A stretch of DNA of 37,165 nt, taken from contig CAMORM010000011.1 in assembly GCA_946623785.1 (NCBI GenBank), positions 1-37,165 on the forward strand, given 5' to 3'. Position 1 is the stretch's first letter; each line of letters starts with the position of its first letter. Origin of the DNA: an uncultured Verrucomicrobiota bacterium (GTDB taxonomy: Bacteria; Verrucomicrobiota; Kiritimatiellia; RFP12; UBA1067). Position numbers and translations under genes: made by a program. The notes beneath the pieces were generated by a model. The model was given only the letters and a program-made list of their open reading frames with translations. It was not told the DNA's origin and made no database searches. Positions 23,237 through 32,600 of this stretch are shown piece by piece.

Positions 23237-24499
23237 ATGGAACGTTTCGAACTTGAACAGCCGCTCCAGGAGGAGATCCGCGGCGGAGTGCTCGGCGATG
23301 GCTTCATGAAGCTCGTGCAGAGCGTGCGCCGAAACGGAAAGACATTCCGCATCGCGCTGAGGCCCGTCGAGATCGGCGGCGAGAAGCGCTTCCAGGCGGA
23401 GATGACGGACGAAGGCCGCACGCAGGTGAAGAACTTCGACGCGAACGGAATCGCCGCGGGGCTCGAGGAGATCATCGCGCAGAAGGGCGCGCGAGAGCTG
23501 CACCTCATGACCGCGAAGGGCGATCTCCACGTGCGCGTCACGAAGAAGGGTCATGTGCTCGTGTCGCGCAGCGCGCAGATGAACCGCGTCGCGAAGGTCC
23601 AGCCGCACGACCGCGTGAAGCACCTTCCCCTGAACTCCTTTGATTCCGGTGCGCTTCTCAAGTCAATCGGAATAGCGGACGGCGAAGGCAAGGTTCGCGC
23701 CTCCATGCGAGGCAAGTACGACCAGGTGAACGAGTTCCTCAAGGTAGTCGGCGAGACCGTGCCGAACGCAAAGTCGGAGTCACCCGATTCGCCGGCCTCG
23801 ATAACCGTTGTCGACTGCGGATGCGGCAAGGCGTACCTCACTTTCGCGCTTTGGTACTACCTGTCGCAGACGCTCGGATACGCCAAAGTGCGCGTAATCG
23901 GGGTCGACCGGCGGGATGACGTGATATCGTCCGCTGAGAAGACAGCGGGCGAACTCGACCTCTCGGGGCAAGTGTCGTTTGCCAAGTCAGACCTTGCGGA
24001 CTTCGACCTTAAGTCTTCGTTCCCTGACGCCTCCGAGGCACCGCTCATGGTCGTTTCGCTCCACGCATGCGACACAGCCACGGACGAGGCGCTCGCCAAG
24101 GCCGTCGAGTGGAAGGCCCGCTGGATACTTTCGGCGCCGTGCTGCCAGCACGAACTGCAGAAGTCCGTCGGTTCGGAGGGGAACATGAACCTTCCGCGCG
24201 CGGCGTTCAACGCCGTAATGCGGCACGGCATCCTGCGCGAGCGCCTCTGCGACATTCTCACCGATTCGTTCCGAGCGACCATCCTGCGCATCCTCGGGTT
24301 CAAGACGCAGGTCATGGAGTTCGTCTCTCCGGACGCGACCGCGCGGAACATCATGCTCAAGGCGGAGTTCTCCGTAAAGCGCGGGCAGGCGCAGCCAGTC
24401 TCGGAGTATCTCGAGCTCAGGGATTTCTGGGGCGTTACTCCATGGCTCGAGACGCGCCTCGCCACGCTCCTCGACCCTCATCTAAAACGGTTCGACTGA
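23237..24499 (+). CDS. SAM-dependent methyltransferase of the METTL25/Methyltransf_32 type
   Basis: A 420-residue protein. The N-terminal ~170 residues are a separate domain (ELHLMTAKGDLHVRVTKKGH, LNSFDSGALLKSIG) that may bind RNA. The catalytic domain starts at VVDCGCGKAYLTFALWYYL (about 191-209, SAM motif I), with VIGVDRRDDV for the ribose-binding acid, SLHACDTATDEAL and SAPCCQHEL (about 298-306), which mark the Methyltransf_32 family including METTL25-like proteins. The N-terminal module suggests a tRNA or rRNA substrate, but that is inference. ATG 23237 is the first good start, directly after the octamer array, with no Shine-Dalgarno; initiation may depend on an unstructured or otherwise unusual upstream region. 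Confidence 0.83.
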   Translation: MERFELEQPLQEEIRGGVLGDGFMKLVQSVRRNGKTFRIALRPVEIGGEKRFQAEMTDEGRTQVKNFDANGIAAGLEEIIAQKGARELHLMTAKGDLHVRVTKKGHVLVSRSAQMNRVAKVQPHDRVKHLPLNSFDSGALLKSIGIADGEGKVRASMRGKYDQVNEFLKVVGETVPNAKSESPDSPASITVVDCGCGKAYLTFALWYYLSQTLGYAKVRVIGVDRRDDVISSAEKTAGELDLSGQVSFAKSDLADFDLKSSFPDASEAPLMVVSLHACDTATDEALAKAVEWKARWILSAPCCQHELQKSVGSEGNMNLPRAAFNAVMRHGILRERLCDILTDSFRATILRILGFKTQVMEFVSPDATARNIMLKAEFSVKRGQAQPVSEYLELRDFWGVTPWLETRLATLLDPHLKRFD

Positions 24500-24543
24500 A
24501 ACGAAATTCGGCGCCCGTGATTTCCCCAGCCTGCGGTTGGCTG

Positions 24544-24573
24544 TTGCAGCTGCCGAAGGTGGTGTGGTATAAT
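24544..24573 (+). promoter_or_regulatory. Promoter of the GH95 gene
   Basis: TATAAT at 24568-24573 preceded by TGG in GTGTGGTATAAT, with TTGCAG at 24544-24549 (spacer 18). The predicted leader of about 40 bases includes GGAGGG before the ATG. Confidence 0.65.
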
Positions 24574-24619
24574 TCACGCAGTATGTAAAGGAAAATCATA
24601 TTGCCACGGAGGGAAAAGG

Positions 24620-26575
24620 ATGATGAAGGCGGCTGTGTTTGCGTTGGCGGCGATGGCGGTATCAGGCGCGTTCTGCGCCGAGAACGTGATCTGGGATGAC
24701 CGTCCGGGCGACAAATGGGAGAATTCGTGGTATCCGCTCGGCAACGGGCGGCTTGGCTGCATGGTCGACGGCGGGGCGCGGAAGCTCCGCATCCAGTTCA
24801 ATGTCGACTCGCTCTGGACCGGCGGCGAGAACGTCTCCACCGCTGTGAGCGACGGCGAGTCGGACAGGACCGACGCCACGATGGGCAACTACCAGAACTT
24901 CGGCGAGCTTGAGATCGAGCTCCCAAAGCTTCCCGAAGGTGAGATTACAGGATATCGTCGCGAACTCAATCTCTCCACAGCTACGTATACCGACAGGTTC
25001 AAGGTCGGAGGCGTTGCCATTCGCCGAAGGATATTCGTAAGCGCCCCTGACGATGCGGTGTTCATCGAAACATGCATGGATCCAGGCGACGGGCCAGGCG
25101 CAATCGAAATGAACATCTCTCTCAATGGCGCACACGGCGAGCCGAAGGAGTCATCTTCTCTGAACGGTAATCCTGTCAAGTTCTCAGGCCGTCTTGCAAA
25201 CGGGTTGGAATACGCCGCTTGTGCGGAGTTCATACCGATGGGATCCAAGCTTCAGTCGGTCGTCGCGCTTAGGGCTGCAACGGGAAAGCCATTCACTCCT
25301 CCGGTAAAGCGGGAATTGCTCGATAAACTTCTCGACCGACACGTCAAGGACTATAGGAAATACTACGACCGCATGACGTTCGAGCTCGGCGATGGCGACA
25401 AGACTGTGCCCACGCGCGTGCGCCTCGACCGCGTGCGCAAGGGCGCGAAGGATACAGGGCTTGTCGCGCTGCAGTTCAACTTCGGGCGCTACCTGCTCAT
25501 TTCCTGTTCGCGCCCGGGAACGCTCCCCGCGAACCTGCAGGGACTTTGGAACAACTCGAACAAACCGCCGTGGCACAGCGACTACCACACGAACATAAAC
25601 CTCCAGATGAACTACTGGGGGGCGGACGCGGCTAACCTCTCTGACTGCTTCACGCCGCTCTCCGACTGGATGATCAAGACGCTTCCCGTCGTTGAGAAGG
25701 GGACGCGCGCAGCATTTCCCAATTCGAAAGGCTACGCCTACCGCACGAGCGCGAATGCGATCGGCGGGGGCGGCTGGCGCTGGAACTTCGCCGGCGCTCC
25801 GTGGCTCGCTGCGCAGTGCTACGACCACTGGCTCTTCACGCGCGACGACAAGTACCTGCGCGACGTGTGCTGGCCGCTCATGAAAGGCGCGGCGGAGTTC
25901 ATGATCACAACGCAGCTCAAGGAGCGCCCCGACGGAACAGTCGTCGTGAAGAACGGCTGGAGCCCCGAGCATGGTCCGCGCGAGGACGGCGTTGCGCACG
26001 ACCAGCAGATCGTGCGCGAGCTCTTCCGCTGCATAGTCGCTGCGGCGAAGCAGCTAAAGATCGACGACGATTTCACGCGCGAGGTCGCGCGCATCGAGCC
26101 GAAGCTCCTCAAGGACAAGATCGGCAAGTGGGGCCAGCTCCAGGAATGGGAGACCGATCGCGACGTTAAGGGCGACCAGCATCGTCATACGAGCCACCTC
26201 TACGCAGTGTACCCCGGTTCCACCATTTCGCCAAAGACGACACCTGAGCTCGCCGAAGCCGCCAAGGTCGCGCTTGCTGGCCGCACGCTTACTGGCGATT
26301 CGCGCCGCAGCTGGACGTGGCCCTGGCGCGCAGCGCTGTGGGCGCGCCTAGGAGAAGGCGGCAAGGCCGGCGAGATGCTGGAGTCGCTTCTCAGGTACAA
26401 CACGCTCGACAACATGTTCGCGACGCATCCGCCGTTCCAGATCGACGGCAACCTCGGAATGGTCGCCGCTGTCTGCGAAATGCTCCTTGAGCGCGCCATT
26501 CCGTCCGACTGGCCGCACGGCTCCGCAAACGGGCTGCGCACGCGCGACGGCAAGACGACTGAAGTAAAGTGGTGA
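24620..26575 (+). CDS. Secreted GH95-family glycosidase (alpha-L-fucosidase type), compact form
   Basis: A 651-residue GH95 enzyme that would release terminal alpha-L-fucose (some members act on L-galactose) from glycans. Signal peptide KAAVFALAAMAVSGAFCA, then the N-terminal beta domain (WYPLGNGRLGCMV, SLWTGGEN) and the (alpha/alpha)6 barrel: NLQGLWNNSNKPPWHSDYHTN, INLQMNYW with Asn325/Asn327, QEWETD with Glu509 as likely general acid, HRHTSHLYAVYPG, TWPWRAALWARL, and HPPFQIDGNLG with Asp609. So the catalytic residues known from Bifidobacterium AfcA have counterparts. It is 100 or more residues shorter than usual: the linker before the barrel is reduced, and the IHLLPALP-type segment and C-terminal beta domain are missing, ending soon after SDWPHGSANGL. 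SD GGAGGG, six bases from ATG. Confidence 0.9.
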   Translation: MMKAAVFALAAMAVSGAFCAENVIWDDRPGDKWENSWYPLGNGRLGCMVDGGARKLRIQFNVDSLWTGGENVSTAVSDGESDRTDATMGNYQNFGELEIELPKLPEGEITGYRRELNLSTATYTDRFKVGGVAIRRRIFVSAPDDAVFIETCMDPGDGPGAIEMNISLNGAHGEPKESSSLNGNPVKFSGRLANGLEYAACAEFIPMGSKLQSVVALRAATGKPFTPPVKRELLDKLLDRHVKDYRKYYDRMTFELGDGDKTVPTRVRLDRVRKGAKDTGLVALQFNFGRYLLISCSRPGTLPANLQGLWNNSNKPPWHSDYHTNINLQMNYWGADAANLSDCFTPLSDWMIKTLPVVEKGTRAAFPNSKGYAYRTSANAIGGGGWRWNFAGAPWLAAQCYDHWLFTRDDKYLRDVCWPLMKGAAEFMITTQLKERPDGTVVVKNGWSPEHGPREDGVAHDQQIVRELFRCIVAAAKQLKIDDDFTREVARIEPKLLKDKIGKWGQLQEWETDRDVKGDQHRHTSHLYAVYPGSTISPKTTPELAEAAKVALAGRTLTGDSRRSWTWPWRAALWARLGEGGKAGEMLESLLRYNTLDNMFATHPPFQIDGNLGMVAAVCEMLLERAIPSDWPHGSANGLRTRDGKTTEVKW

Positions 26576-26600
26576 GAATTCCCGCGGATGCCCCTTTGGT

Positions 26601-27482
26601 CTACTTGTTCTCGGTGAAGTCGTCTTCAGTGTCCATGTTCCATCCGCGCGGTCCGTATATGCCGTTGCCCGACGATATGAAGGCCGTGTGGCTCTTTTCG
26701 TGGACCCAGCCTTCCTTGCCGTTCGACTTGTATGGCGTATGGAAAGACTCCACGTGGCAGTCGAGGAACGCCATGTTGCAGTGGCGCTTCCTTCCTCTTC
26801 CATGGCGGAAGGCCTGCGTCCCTGCTTTTCTGAGCGAGCTGGACGAGCCGTCCCAGTCCATGTCCTGCTTTGTCGCGCGCATGAACTTGTTGGCGCCGCC
26901 CGAGTACCCGCCGTCGCCGAACACGACAACGCGGTCCGGGAACTTCACCTGGTCTCGGTGCGTTGGATAGCGGCGCTTCCCGGCGTCTCCTTCGGCGTAG
27001 CCGATGTACGCAACGTTGTAGTTGTATCCCGTGAGAGTGTTTTCGTCCCAGTTGTCGGAATCGCCCAGGCATTTTGGGCATCCCAGGATCAGCGACTTTC
27101 CGCGTTCACCCCTGAACATCTCCCCGGCCTTCCAGAGGTTGTCGCCTTTCTTCTTTGTGAAGTCCCAGCAGAACGACTCGTACTCCTTCCAGGTCGTCAC
27201 GCCGTGGAGCTCGGGTTTTTCCCTGGGGTAGATCCATACGTCGCCGGTGTGCATGCAGTAGTTCGCGTCGTGGCTGCCTGGGTCGATGTATCCCCATGGA
27301 TAGTAGCCTGTCTCCAGCGCGTAGCTGTTGGCGAACTGCGCAAGCTGGCGGAGGCGGCTTTTGCACAGCGTGTCGATCGCCTCTTCGCGGGCATCGACTG
27401 CGATTGGGATGATTGCCGACATGAGTATGCCGACAACCGCCACCACCACCAGTAGTTCGAGTATTGTGAAGGCTCTCTTCAA
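26601..27482 (-). CDS. Pseudopilin-like protein with prepilin N-terminus
   Basis: A 293-residue protein starting at TTG 27482, overlapping the upstream stop in TTGA, with GAGGAG eight bases before it; the track start at 27554 is inside the upstream gene. The N-terminus LKRAFTILELLVVVAVVGIL is a type IV prepilin-like leader: short basic segment, cleavage before Phe, Glu at +5 and a hydrophobic helix. The residue before the cleavage site is Ala instead of Gly, which prepilin peptidases tolerate less well. The large C-terminal domain is rich in Gly, Trp and Tyr (GYNYNVAYIGYAEGD, VVVFGDGGYSGGANKF, NMAFLDCHVESFH), the pattern of the many H-x9-DG-type pseudopilin-like proteins of PVC bacteria, whose role is unknown. 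Translationally coupled to the surface protein gene. Confidence 0.85.
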   Translation of the reverse strand: MKRAFTILELLVVVAVVGILMSAIIPIAVDAREEAIDTLCKSRLRQLAQFANSYALETGYYPWGYIDPGSHDANYCMHTGDVWIYPREKPELHGVTTWKEYESFCWDFTKKKGDNLWKAGEMFRGERGKSLILGCPKCLGDSDNWDENTLTGYNYNVAYIGYAEGDAGKRRYPTHRDQVKFPDRVVVFGDGGYSGGANKFMRATKQDMDWDGSSSSLRKAGTQAFRHGRGRKRHCNMAFLDCHVESFHTPYKSNGKEGWVHEKSHTAFISSGNGIYGPRGWNMDTEDDFTENK

Positions 27483-29272
27483 CGTGCAGACTCCTCGATT
27501 GCGAGCTTGAAGAACTTTCCTCCCGTCGACACTCGCATCGGGGTGATTATGCATCCTGTGCCGTCGGTGTGCGACGGCTGGAGAGATGGAATTTCCTCAG
27601 ACCAGACGGATAGATCGTTTGAGGTCTTCACCTTGATTCCGCAGTTGGCTGAAAGTGGCTTCTTGGAGCGGAAGAAGAGGTCCACATAACGTGCAGTCAC
27701 TTCGATGCCGTCGACCATGAATCCAAGCTTGTCGGGAACGGTCGCTCCAGTGGCGGGGTCGGTCTTGGTGCCGACAACCGGGCTTTCCGATGCGGCGAGC
27801 CCAAGCACCTGATTGACGGCATTGGGCAGACCGTTTGCCGCGATTGCCGACTTGCCGGTCAGGTCTGCTTTCCATGCCGTGTTCCAGTCGGTGTAGTTCT
27901 CGATCTTCCACAGCTCGTATTCGGTCGCAGGGCGCACGTCCGCAACGGCGTCGACTTCTGGCAGTGTCCATTCATCCTCTTCTTCGTCGTATAAGGGCTT
28001 GATTCTGACGTACTTTATGTACTTGCGGCCCTTTGCGTCCCTTGGAAGGTTGAACTTGCCTATGTCGAACGCAGCGCCGCCGGCTGAACCGTCGTAGCGG
28101 TAGGAGAGCGTCTCGATCGTCAGCTTAGAGGTGTTTTCCGCCTTCATGCCGGGATGCACGGGCCAGGTGGCGTCCGTTGTCACAGACCACCATGCGTTGC
28201 CAGCGTAGAGGTTCGTGTTCGCATTTGCGGGATCGTATATGTATCCCTGGGTGGGAGCCCAGGAATCGCAGAACGGACCGTCGATGAACGAGAACCAGGT
28301 CGATCCGTCTGCCGAAACTTCGATCACCGCCTTTTCGTCGGATAAGACGCCGGTGTACTCCCAGTTTCCCGGGTTCGAAGTCTCCTCGTAGTAGTCCTTC
28401 TTCTTGCCCTCAAGCAGGGAGTTGCCGAAGACGATGAGGTCTAGCCCCCACGGGTTCTTAGGGTCGTCAACGACGTTATGGTCGAACGCGATCGTCACGT
28501 AGTCGCCTTCGCCGTTGAGGGTAAGTATCTCGCCGGCCATCCAGGCGGGGTTGTACGGGCTCACAACGCCGCCCCATTGTCCTTCCATGTAGCATGTAGG
28601 GCGGTGGAGCGCGTTGTCTGGGTTTTTGAAGTTGGCTGCCGTCGTCGTGATCTTGGAGGCGGTCACCGAGTATCCGTAAGGCGACTCTGCCGGGGTCCAG
28701 TCAGGCGGGGTTGTTGGTGATTCGTTCCAGTTCCCGTCGTATTCCGGACTTCCTATGGTGAACAGGTAGACCTTGCCGGACTCGACCTGAACCTGGTTGG
28801 CCGCTGACCAGGAGGAGGACACTGCCGTGTTGCCGTAGTCCGACGATTCCAGCGGGCCGTAGAACACCCACCACTGCGAGAAGTTCAGTCGGTCCTCCAT
28901 GCCCACTAGCGCCGCGGGGTCTGACGAGCCTCCGTTTTCCGTGTTCCACAGGGGGGCGGAGTCGTTGACGTCGTAGCCCATGAAGTAGATGTCGATGTAT
29001 TCCGCGGTCATCTTCTGGATGGCTATGTGGAGCCTGTGGTCCTCGTGGTCGATTTCCCGAAGGGCGGTTTCGACAGTCGGGGCGGGCTTGGACGATCTCC
29101 ACCTGTATCCCCAGAGCTTTGCCTCGCCGTACCAGTCGAGGACGAAGTAGCAGAGCTTGTCGCCTTCCCCTACGATGAAGTGCGGCGAGGTGGATGTGAT
29201 TGGCTGGGCATGGCCGGCAAGGCAGCCGATGCCGAGCGCGAGCGCGGCAATGGTATTCGTAATGTTCTTCAT
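27479..29272 (-). CDS. Large secreted surface protein, unknown function
   Basis: A 597-residue exported protein I do not recognise. The signal peptide is KNITNTIAALALGIGCLAGHA, cleaved before QP. The body is acidic and aromatic-rich, probably all-beta: WGGVVSPYNPAWMAGE, then GDYVTIAFDHNVVDDPKNPWGLDLIVFGN and AVIEVSADGSTWFSF, which recall cell-surface domains of the type found with PEP-CTERM proteins, although no PEP-CTERM tail is present. It ends simply with IEESAR. ATG 29272 with AAAGGCG seven bases upstream is preferred to the TTG at 29299. The downstream pseudopilin starts inside its stop codon, so the two are probably assembled or exported together. Confidence 0.8.
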   Translation of the reverse strand: MKNITNTIAALALGIGCLAGHAQPITSTSPHFIVGEGDKLCYFVLDWYGEAKLWGYRWRSSKPAPTVETALREIDHEDHRLHIAIQKMTAEYIDIYFMGYDVNDSAPLWNTENGGSSDPAALVGMEDRLNFSQWWVFYGPLESSDYGNTAVSSSWSAANQVQVESGKVYLFTIGSPEYDGNWNESPTTPPDWTPAESPYGYSVTASKITTTAANFKNPDNALHRPTCYMEGQWGGVVSPYNPAWMAGEILTLNGEGDYVTIAFDHNVVDDPKNPWGLDLIVFGNSLLEGKKKDYYEETSNPGNWEYTGVLSDEKAVIEVSADGSTWFSFIDGPFCDSWAPTQGYIYDPANANTNLYAGNAWWSVTTDATWPVHPGMKAENTSKLTIETLSYRYDGSAGGAAFDIGKFNLPRDAKGRKYIKYVRIKPLYDEEEDEWTLPEVDAVADVRPATEYELWKIENYTDWNTAWKADLTGKSAIAANGLPNAVNQVLGLAASESPVVGTKTDPATGATVPDKLGFMVDGIEVTARYVDLFFRSKKPLSANCGIKVKTSNDLSVWSEEIPSLQPSHTDGTGCIITPMRVSTGGKFFKLAIEESAR

Positions 29273-29521
29273 AGTATTCGCCTTTGCGTGAGGTTTCAAC
29301 TAAAGCCGACGACCGCGTCTCCGGACTCAACCTCATCCTCGCTCCCGCCTTCTCGGGGAAATCCCCAATGGCATGTCGGGAGTCCGTCGGTTCCTACCGT
29401 TGCACGACAGTGTGGGTTCACCACTTCCGTTTGATTGTCGGCCTGCACGTATGTTGAGTAGTATGGCTTGTGCTGTCCTGTCTCCGTTAGGTTTAGCGTT
29501 CTCTTCCTTGTTTTCGGAAGG
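29273..29521 (-). ncRNA. Candidate structured 5' leader RNA of the surface protein/pseudopilin operon
   Basis: From the predicted transcription start near 29521 to the ATG at 29272 there are about 250 bases with no supported gene but several nested complementary segments (plus-strand coordinates, read on the minus strand). Stem A: 29401-29409 with 29436-29447, nine pairs with a three-base bulge, enclosing a GTGG/CCAC hairpin (29412-29424). Stem B: CCGAC 29306-29310 with GTCGG 29386-29390, then GGA/TCC, then CTCCC/GGGAG (29342-29346, 29378-29382), GCC/GGC (29347-29349, 29370-29372) and GGGG/CCCC (29355-29358, 29363-29366). A regulatory RNA or riboswitch is plausible. I do not recognise a known class. 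A short ORF on this strand spans it, but its start lies upstream of the promoter. Confidence 0.4.
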
Positions 29522-29527
29522 CCGCGG

Positions 29528-29556
29528 ATTATACCAAATTGACGAGCCTCCCACAA
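29528..29556 (-). promoter_or_regulatory. Promoter of the surface protein/pseudopilin operon
   Basis: On the minus strand TATAAT (29533-29528) follows TTTGG, with TTGTGG (29556-29551) 17 bases upstream. Predicted start near 29521. Confidence 0.65.
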
Positions 29557-29604
29557 GCGCGCAAACCATCACGTTCCAGCCCGAGGCAAGCCTCAAGTGG
29601 AAGA

Positions 29605-29633
29605 TTGACCGCTGGCGTTGCATTTGGTAGAAT
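29605..29633 (+). promoter_or_regulatory. TTGACC-N17-TAGAAT promoter of hybrid kinase 1, predicted leaderless
   Basis: TTGACC at 29605-29610 and TAGAAT at 29628-29633, preceded by TTTGG. The ATG at 29640 follows after six bases, so the mRNA should start at or near the codon itself. The paralogous kinase has the same spacing. Confidence 0.75.
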
Positions 29634-29639
29634 CTAGCC

Positions 29640-32600
29640 ATGACAAGAACATCAAAGTCGTGTTTTGCCGTGGCATTCGCGGCATTGTGCGTCTCGCAGG
29701 CTGTCCGCGCAGATGTAGTTCGCGTGGTCGACTGCGTGAGGGACTCGGAGCTCGACGTGTGGGCCGCACCGGACGTGCGCTATGCGCACGAGGTGATGGA
29801 GGAGGTCTTCAAGACGGCCGGGCTTGAGCCGGCATGGGGCAAGCCTGGAAGCGACGCCTCGCTTCCGGGGGACGATGTGGACGTGATATGCTCCGCGTTC
29901 AGGACCCCCGAGCTGCTGGAGAAGTTCGATTTCCCGCTTCAGCCTATGAGCGTAATGCATTTTGCGCTATACGCCGAGCCGAACCGCTCCAAGGAGATGA
30001 TTTCAACCAAGATCTCCGAGTGGCCGTCGATGAGAGTCGGCTACTCGCCGGTCTCTCAGGGCCAGAACGGCGACAGAACCAATTATTTTGAACATGTGAG
30101 GCTCTCTCCGGACTACGTGGAGTTCCCGCGCAGCGCAGACGCCGTGCAGGCGCTCCACAAGGGCGGCGTGGATGCGCTCTTCCTCTACACGCCACACAAC
30201 CGGCGTCCGAAGGGCATTGTGGAGGTTGTCCCGATCGGCGCGCGGAACGCGTACTTCGCCGTGCGCAAGGGCAAGCCAGAGCTGCTTGCGAGGCTCACAA
30301 AGGCGTATCGCGACTTTTACATCGGCAAGATAGACAAGGTGGACGAGCTGCGGGCGCGGCATTTCGGCATCCAGAAGCCAGCGAACCGCGTCCGTGTTGC
30401 GGCCTACAGCCGCGGCGACATATTCAGTGTTTCGCCAGACGGCGACCACTCCGGAGACCTTGAGACCTGGCTCAAGGCGGTCAGCACAACAGCGAAGTGG
30501 GAGCTCGACTACGTGTACGGCGGATACGAGGAGAGCGTCGCAGACGTGAAGGCCGGGAGGCTGGACATCATCGGCGGACTCAGCTTCGACGTCACGCGGC
30601 GCGGGAGCTTCCTCTTTCCGCACACGCCAATAGGAATGCTCCGCGTCTACCTTTGGACTCACAAGAGCCTTCCCTACGAGCCTGGCAGCCCACAGACATG
30701 GCGTGGTATGAAGGTCGGCCTGCTTACGGGGACTGTGAGCGCGCAGCGCGTGAGGAAGCAGCTAGAGGCGGAGTCGCTCGGATTGTCGTTCCGGGAATAT
30801 TCCTCTGACCGCGAGATGCTGCGCGCCTACTTCGGCGGCGAGATCGACGCGTGTGTGGACGTGGAGATGCTTGAGCTCGCACACGAGACAGCGCTGCACT
30901 TGTGCGTCGCACATCCGATGTACATCTGCGTTGCGCTCGACAAGACGGAGATATTCGCGTCGCTTGAGAACGCGCTTGACGAGCTTTGCGACGACCTTCC
31001 CAAGTACATGAGGATGATCAGGGACCACCACTACGGCTCGAGAAGCGAGATGGCGACCCTCACGCTGAAGGAGTCGGAGTGGCTGAACTCCTGGCTAAAG
31101 ACAGGCAAGCCCGTCTACGTCGACTTCTCCCCGTGGCCGTTTGCCATTAGGGACAAGTCGGGCCGCGCGCTCGGGCTGGCGCTCCTGCTGCAGTCCGAGG
31201 TCAAGCGCCGCACGGGGCTTGAGATACTTCCGCAGGAGCAGACCGGCGTCTACACGGCGCAGGCGAAGTTCATGCGCGGCGAGACGATGTTCTGGATTCC
31301 GTATCCGGCCAAGGTGGAAGACGCCACGTTCGGCGCGAAGCCCGTGTTCTCGATCCCGGTGCCCTCTATGGTCGCGGAGTTCTACGGGGCGGAAGACGAC
31401 ATGCAGGAGTTCGAGATGTTCGCAAACCCGTCCGCTCCGCCGGAGCTGGTGTCTATCCTGAAGAAGGCCGTCACGGGAATCGACGCCGTGCGGCTGCAGG
31501 AGATGTTCATGAGCGCCGCGGCCGAGCGGAAGGTCGTCCCCAAGGTGTTCGGGCTCACAAGCGACCAGCTGCTCAAGGTGATAGTCCTTGTCGTGGTGAT
31601 GGTGATGCTTGCGATAGTGGCGTACAGCATGTACATGGTGAGGCTCCTCAAGCGCGAGGCGAAGAAGTCAAACGACGCTGCCGCTGCGGCCGAGGAGCAC
31701 GCTATGGCCAAGACGCGCTTCCTTGCGATGATGTCGCACGAGCTGCGAACCCCGCTCAACGCCGTGATCGGATTCGCCGAGTTCATGTCGCGCAAGGACG
31801 TTGACAGCGACAGACGCAGGGAGTACACGGACGGGATCCTCACGAGCGCCAACGCGCTCCTGGACCTCATAAACGACATCCTCGACCTGTCGAAGCTAGA
31901 GGCGGGCGCAACGGACATGCGCGCCGGCGAGTGCGACATAAAGAAGCTCCTGGCCGAGCTGCCGGCGATCTTCGGCTACCGCATAAGGCGCCACGGCGTG
32001 AAGCTTGAGGTGACGGCCGAGTCGGGAATCCCCGTTGTCGCGCTTTCGCAGCAGGGAATGAGGCAGATACTCATCAACCTCGTGGGCAACGCGGCCAAGT
32101 TCACCAAAACGGGCACAATATCCGTGAAGGCCGCATGGCGCTCAGGCGACAATGCGCTGCACATAGAGGTCGCCGACACTGGGTGCGGCATATCTGAAGA
32201 GAAGATGGCGAAGCTCTTCGACCCGTTCGTGCAGGACATCGCAAGCCGGATGGAGCGCAAGGACGGCGACGCGAAGGGCACAGGGCTCGGGCTTCCGATC
32301 GTGAAGCGAATGGTCGACAACGCGCATGGCACCGTCACCGCGAAGAGCTCGCTCGGGAACGGCACGGTGTTCTGCATCGACATACCGGGGCTTGAGGTCG
32401 TAGGCCATTCGCCGACGGTGCACGGCACGGTGGAGGCCGTCCTCTCTACGCTTCCGAGGCAAGTGCTCGTTGTTGACGACATGGACACCAACCGCAGGAT
32501 CCTCAGCATTCACCTCAAGAACCTCGACATAGAGGAGGTGCGCACTGCAGAGAACGGCGAGGATGCCCTTGCGATGATGGCGGGATGGGTCCCGGACGTG

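Noticed and set aside
29273-29300. ACGCAAAGG near the leader's end, reminiscent of the c-di-GMP-I riboswitch core
   Set aside because: The other conserved segments and the two-helix layout of that class are not present.
29283-29310. GTTGAAAC-like end on the minus strand, reminiscent of a CRISPR repeat
   Set aside because: No second copy or regular spacing anywhere in the region.
29296-29556. 86-residue minus-strand ORF through the leader of the surface protein
   Set aside because: Its start codon lies upstream of the predicted promoter and it has no ribosome site; the nested pairings suggest RNA structure instead.
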